NCBI GenBank assembly: GCA_963969395.1
Contig: OZ017797.1
Location: 2,418,001-2,482,000 of the forward strand
Direction of reading: 5' to 3'
Length of the DNA: 64,000 bases
From: Pseudoscleropodium purum
Taxonomy: Eukaryota > Streptophyta > Bryopsida > Hypnales > Brachytheciaceae
A program made the position numbers and the translations under genes. How positions within the stretch are numbered: position 1 is the stretch's first letter; each line of letters starts with the position of its first letter. The notes beneath the pieces are model-generated. The model made no database searches and had not been told where the DNA came from. It saw only the letters and a program-made list of their open reading frames with translations. This document shows, one piece after another, positions 62,201 through 64,000 of the stretch.

Positions 62201-62860
62201 GGATACAAGATTGAAATTAGAAAATTCAGTACCTCTCTAAGCCTCTCGTTCTTATAGTCACTAATGACAAAACCCTCCTTTGAGTGGGCCTGACTCCAAA
62301 ACTTTTTGGCTATGTACTTATTCGCTCATCTAGTTAATTAGAGTTCATTTTTTTTAAACGAATAGACATCCACCCAAATATCTTCCATCCAAACTATAGG
62401 TCGACCTTTCATTATCAACTCGTATTGATTCGGAACTCCGTAAATGAGTTCTTGAATCATCTCCTTGTTCTTCATGTTCCACGGTCTATTTAATAATCCG
62501 ACACACTTGATATACATGAGGTCCTCTTCTAATTGAGTTCGGTGAGCCAGATCGGAAAGGATAACCGGACAAACTATCCGGGCTATAGCTCCAAATTTTT
62601 GTATAGCCAGATCGGCAGCCATTGCCATGAATCACCGACAACTAACAATCTATTCCAGTACTGATCCTTTTGTTCTCTTCCTATCTCGGTCGCTAATTCA
62701 CCACTCTTTCTCTCAGCTATATGTTTACAAAGTTCAACAAGCAGAAAAGGAGAGAAAGAGAAGTAGTGGTGGGTTTAAGTACCTAGCACAAGATTGATAG
62801 TTCCCGGTGGAGAACAGATAGAAGACCGTTCCCTTAATGGTGTCATATTGAGAGGAATTT
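59226..62860 (-). mobile_element. Diverged relative of the TGTCGCAGC-ended element
   Basis: It begins near TGTCGCAC (59226) and shares landmarks with copy 1 in the same order: CCATCAGAGG, a CACCACTC box, repeated CCGGAT motifs, and a minus-strand gag-like region. Identity is low and both ends are uncertain. It is an older member of the same family. Confidence 0.5.
60875..62628 (-). pseudogene. Decayed gag-like gene of the diverged element
   Basis: The minus-strand frame 62628-62338 aligns with the N-terminal domain of the copy 1 protein: YIKCVGLLNRPW against SMGCVGFAEKPW, and WMEDIWVDVYSF against WNEGMWRAVYGF. Fragments to about 60875 keep coiled-coil and tail-like text but are split by stops and shifts. 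Non-functional. Confidence 0.65.
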
Positions 62861-64000
62861 GCTTTGGGAAATCATGGAGATTCTAGCTGTTGTTAAAAAT
62901 GACTTGAGGGTAGGGATTCTTGCTTAATGTTCTTTTAAACTTTGAATCTTCAACAGAATGTCCGCTCGAACCTTGAACCTTCAACAAATCTTGAATCAAC
63001 TCCCCGTTGGCCTATCATGTTATGACTTTAGGGATTCAAGGGTCAAGGAAGGGATAAAAAACCACAAGATATGAGACGGATAGAATGGATGGCAAACCAC
63101 ACGCTGAACCATTCATGAATATGGCTCTTAAACTTTCAAATTTACGATCTATTGGTAATCAACCCAATCTCATCGTGAGAATGACATAAAATTCAACCAT
63201 ATGAGTCATTAACCCCACTTCGTTGTCCATGACACAAAATGAAATAAGGCCATGTACGCAATGTCAAACAATTTGCAAACAGAGTTTACAATGCAAAAAT
63301 TTGACAAAGCCACATGTTCACAATATGAAATGACAACGAGCCTTCAAATTCGGTAAAGGATAACAAAACCTTAAGTCGCAACATAGGCTAGGTCCTTACA
63401 AGGTAAATCTTCACTTGAATTTTCGAATGTTGAAGTCTTCAATCTTTCAATCTTCAATCTTCTCTTCCACCCTCCTTTAGATTAGCAGCACTATAATGAA
63501 CACTAAAAACGTTTTAAAACTCTACTTTAAATAAATGATAGCTTTTTTGAAAGCTAAGACAATAAACTTTGATCCATCAAAATCTCGTTTGAAGCAAAGC
63601 TACTGCCTATGAACTATGTGCTTTCAAAGATTCCCTATAAGAAATTTGAGCGGCAATACTCTACTCCACCTTTCTATTCATAACTTAAGTTATACGAATG
63701 ATATTGACAAGTGAGATAGCTTAATAGAAAGCTAACAACAAGATCTATATTTTACTCAATTTTCACTTTGCTTCAACGAAATTCGTGACTCTAAGAGAGA
63801 TACAAAGTCTTCGCTCTTCTTTTTGGATAGCAAAAGATTACTCCTCACTCAAAGACCCATAAAATTCACATACAAGTTTGGAATCAAATGAAATTACTAC
63901 CAAAAAAAGCGCAATACCACCATCTATAATTCCACCAAATTTTGTATTAAAATCTTTCTCCAACAATACATAGCATCTAATCAAAATTTTGGTTCTTCGC
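62861..64000. other. Window end, no gene recognised
   Basis: Moderately AT-rich, no supported frame, RNA gene or palindrome site. Confidence 0.5.

Noticed and set aside
1..64000. tRNA, rRNA or other structured RNA genes
   Set aside because: T-loop-like strings such as GGTTCGAA near base 27 lack the rest of a tRNA; nothing convincing was found by eye. A tRNAscan/Infernal run would decide.

Overview
This is eukaryotic nuclear DNA. It has spliced genes with GT-AG introns, plant telobox motifs (TTTAGGG), very AT-rich spacers and several nested transposons. A TTLL-type tubulin polyglutamylase gene, used in cilia and flagella, sits beside ordinary plant-type housekeeping genes. That suggests a land plant with swimming sperm (moss, liverwort, fern or similar). 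The species cannot be named from the sequence.

Host genes: a DNAJC21/JJJ1-type ribosome-biogenesis J-protein at 0.4-2.8 kb (+), a neuroguidin (Sas10/Lcp5 family) gene at 33.5-36.1 kb (+, six exons), and a TTLL gene at 39.6-48.4 kb (-, about 11 exons). Exon joins were checked by reading phase. The DNAJC21 join recovers a second zinc finger encoded by two exons of under 60 bases.

The most interesting part is 4.3-23.5 kb, read here as one large, undescribed mobile element. It has two divergent genes. Gene A (-) encodes a DUF7869-type, transposase-like protein. Gene B (+) encodes a protein with a ParB/Srx-like segment followed by an eroded amino-methyltransferase-like segment. The genes are linked by 15 copies of a 19-bp near-perfect palindrome (consensus TATCCTCGANTCGAGGATA). 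Six copies lie in the predicted first intron of gene A, five just upstream of gene B, and two in each of gene B's two introns. None lies in coding sequence. Both genes read in one frame over kilobases but carry seven in-frame stops, six TAG and one TGA, with no TAA. This looks like recent decay by cytosine deamination at CAG and CGA. The layout recalls plant transposons whose own protein binds short motifs in the element's non-coding parts (VANDAL/VANC, Spm/TnpA); the sequence and protein families here differ.

Other mobile DNA: a GC-rich element with TGTCGCAGC/GCTGCGACA ends and a 5-bp target duplication has inserted in the A-B spacer (9.4-12.7 kb). Two deletion derivatives, one partly inverted, lie at 24.5-28.3 kb, and a diverged relative at 59.2-62.9 kb. 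A PIF/Harbinger transposase relic lies at 14.5-15.3 kb and a MULE-like transposase pseudogene at 51.8-57.1 kb (-), again with almost only TAG stops. The remaining long stretches are AT-rich and show no gene I can support.
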